Assembly: GCA_964591605.1 (NCBI GenBank)
Contig: CAZQEN010000177.1
Location: 1 to 15,231, forward strand
DNA from: CAYLLT01 sp964591605
GTDB lineage: Bacteria; Planctomycetota; Phycisphaerae; UBA1845; PWPN01
DNA: 15,231 bases
Reading direction: 5' to 3'
Made by a program: the position numbers and the translations under genes. This document shows positions 13,879-15,231 of this stretch, in pieces. The notes beneath the pieces were generated by a model. The model was not told the origin of the DNA and did not search any database. It worked only from the letters and a program-made list of their open reading frames with translations. Every line of letters begins with the position of its first letter. Position 1 is the stretch's first letter.

Positions 13879-13952
13879 GGGGTGGCATGGGCAATGTACT
13901 CATTGCCCGTGCGCACGAAGCACGGGCCGCGATCAGGCTGTCCATGCCACCC
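13879..13952. repeat. 74-bp nested palindromic element with GGGTGGCATGG ends
   Basis: Perfect 11-bp terminal inverted repeats GGGTGGCATGG (13880-13890) and CCATGCCACCC (13942-13952) enclose GGGCAATG-TACT-CATTGCCC (13889-13908) and an overlapping alternative stem CCCGTGC/GCACGGG (13906-13912, 13920-13926). It lies upstream of the inactive Gfo/Idh paralogue and downstream of the reductase gene. The same end sequence starts the element at 15176 and closes the one at 12756-12765. Confidence 0.88.
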
Positions 13953-14057
13953 GGTTCGACCGCTCCAGTCATTCTGTGTACCTGTGAGCGTTGTCGCATC
14001 GGCCGGGGGCCGTGTCTGCCGCAAGCATCGGCACGAACGGGCGCCGTGGACGGCTCT

Positions 14058-15071
14058 TCAAGGCGCAGCCCTCCGCAGTCTGGGCACCACGCTCGTCGAG
14101 TGGCCGGGGAAGCTCTGGCTGGTCGGATCGATGCAGACTTTGGCGTGGTTCACCGCAATCGCCGCCTCGCCGAAGCCCACGGCGATCAGCTTGAGCTTGC
14201 CGGGATAGCTCACGATGTCGCCCGCCGCGAAAACCCCCGGCAGATCGGTCCGCATCATCGTGTCGACCACAATGCCCTCCTTGTCGAGCCGCACACCCCA
14301 TTCGCGGATGGGGCCCAGCGTACTCAGGAAGCCGATGTTGACCAGAACGGCATCGACCGCCAGCGCGTCCTCCTCGCCGGTGACGGCGTGACGAATCACA
14401 ACCCGCTCGACCTGCTCGCCCCCCTCGATCCGCACCAGCTCGTACGGCGTGCGCACGCGGACGCCCGCGCCAGGCAGCTTCGCGACGCTGTCTTCGTGGG
14501 CCCGGAACTGTTCGCGGCGGTGGATCAGGGTCACCTCGCGGGCCGGGCGGGCGAGCTGCAGCGCCGAGTCGACGGCGGAGTCTCCACCTCCTATAACCAG
14601 TACAGACTGGTGGGCAAACCGGTCGGGGTCCGTGACCACGTAGCACAGCCCCCGGCCCTCGAACCGCGCGAACTCCGCCCCGGGCAGCCGGCGGGGGGTA
14701 AAGGAGCCCGCGCCGGCCGCGATCAGGACCGTGCGGGTCGCATACACGCCGCGCTGGCCGTGCAGCCGCCAGCCCTCATCGCACCGTTCGAGACGCCGGA
14801 CCTGCTCATTGAGCACGATGGTCGGCTTGAACTGGATGGCCTGCCGGATCAGATCGTGGGCCAGCGTCTTGGCCAGGACGGCCGGAAAGCCCGCCACGTC
14901 GTAGATGAACTTCTCGGGATACAGCGCCGCGAGCTGCCCGCCGAGCACATCGAGGCTGTCGATGATCCGGGTCCGCATCTGGCGCAGCCCGGCGTAGAAC
15001 GCGGCGAACAGCCCGGTCGGCCCGCCGCCGATGATCGTGATGTCGTCAAGGTCACTGACGTCGGGGGTCAT
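14058..15071 (-). CDS. Type 2 ferredoxin-NADP+ reductase (thioredoxin reductase-like)
   Basis: A 337-aa flavoprotein that would pass electrons between ferredoxin or flavodoxin and NADP(H). The FAD-binding motif is TIIGGGPTGLFAAFYAG (residues 12-28), followed by GGQLAALYPEKFIYDVAGFP (44-63), characteristic of the YumC-type reductases. The NADPH-binding motif is VIGGGDSAVDSALQL (159-173) with HRR at 184-186, and GVFAAGD (279-285) closes the FAD site. The CxxC redox pair of thioredoxin reductases is absent where it should lie after the second FAD motif, which argues against thioredoxin reductase. Length is normal for the family. The start is ATG 15071, with only a weak GAGG 10 nt upstream. No ferredoxin gene is nearby in the window. 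Confidence 0.85.
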   Translation of the reverse strand: MTPDVSDLDDITIIGGGPTGLFAAFYAGLRQMRTRIIDSLDVLGGQLAALYPEKFIYDVAGFPAVLAKTLAHDLIRQAIQFKPTIVLNEQVRRLERCDEGWRLHGQRGVYATRTVLIAAGAGSFTPRRLPGAEFARFEGRGLCYVVTDPDRFAHQSVLVIGGGDSAVDSALQLARPAREVTLIHRREQFRAHEDSVAKLPGAGVRVRTPYELVRIEGGEQVERVVIRHAVTGEEDALAVDAVLVNIGFLSTLGPIREWGVRLDKEGIVVDTMMRTDLPGVFAAGDIVSYPGKLKLIAVGFGEAAIAVNHAKVCIDPTSQSFPGHSTSVVPRLRRAAP

Positions 15072-15174
15072 CTTCCGCCGCCCTCACGAGCTGCAGGCAT
15101 TCTAACGGCAATGCCCGCAGCGTGGGACGCCCGCGCGAGCGGCGCACCTCCGCCGGGTCCGTGTCGCAATCGGC

Positions 15175-15231
15175 GGGGTGGCATGGGTCCCGGCGCGCCG
15201 GGACCCGTGGGGAGGCTCGCACGGGCAGCGT
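15175..15231. repeat. Palindromic element truncated by the window end
   Basis: The element starts with GGGGTGGCATGGG (15175-15187), the family end sequence. It is followed by a perfect 22-bp palindrome (15185-15206) centred on CCCGGCGCGCCGGG, then a 28-bp stretch (15204-15231) identical to 12699-12726 except for one base. The right half lies beyond the window. Confidence 0.8.

Noticed and set aside
14058..15071. Thioredoxin reductase
   Set aside because: The CxxC redox motif is absent and the GGQLAALYPEK segment fits type 2 ferredoxin-NADP reductases.

Overview
The window is a high-GC bacterial chromosome segment. It carries several gene types common in Planctomycetota: a Tat-exported Gfo/Idh/MocA oxidoreductase, a secreted DUF1080 (3-keto-disaccharide hydrolase family) protein, a DUF5009/HGSNAT-like membrane acetyltransferase, and small palindromic repeats in the intergenic gaps. 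I infer Planctomycetota, possibly Phycisphaerae, from this gene repertoire only; there is no rRNA or other phylogenetic marker here.

Layout. At 5-1510 (minus) lies a tagaturonate reductase-type gene. It diverges from a divergent RNase HII-like gene at 1772-2773 (plus). A tRNA-Leu (anticodon UAG) follows at 2873-2954 and borders an accessory pocket of about 1.8 kb. That pocket holds an MNT nucleotidyltransferase/HEPN toxin-antitoxin pair (3318-4065), a 56-aa orphan ORF (4144-4314), and a broken N-terminal remnant of a DUF499-type ATPase (4350-4577). A Tat-signal Gfo/Idh oxidoreductase (4787-6172) has its own promoter. Next comes a three-gene partner-switching operon (STAS antagonist, RsbW/SpoIIAB-type kinase, second STAS antagonist; 6402-7549) behind a near-consensus sigma-70 promoter. 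All remaining genes are on the minus strand: HtpX-like M48 protease (7555-8517), HGSNAT-like acetyltransferase (8544-9881), a solitary beta-class DNA methyltransferase (10119-11144), the DUF1080 protein (11307-12485), a Gfo/Idh paralogue lacking the catalytic residues (12783-13796) and a type 2 ferredoxin-NADP reductase (14058-15071).

How the genes work together. The tagaturonate reductase, Gfo/Idh proteins, DUF1080 protein and acetyltransferase suggest periplasmic and cytoplasmic processing of uronate-containing or other complex polysaccharides, but they are scattered and do not form one operon. The STAS/kinase/STAS operon is a self-contained phospho-switch whose sigma factor must be elsewhere. 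The MNT/HEPN pair and the DUF499 relic next to a tRNA look like the eroded edge of a defence island.

The most unusual structural signal is a family of modular nested-palindrome elements confined almost entirely to intergenic gaps (about 1571-1627, 3089-3162, 11247-11277, 12560-12797, 13879-13952 and 15175 to the window end). They share end sequences such as GGGTGGCATGG, a CCCGGCGCGCCGGG core palindrome and other exchangeable modules. One copy supplies the last four codons and the stop of a protein gene.
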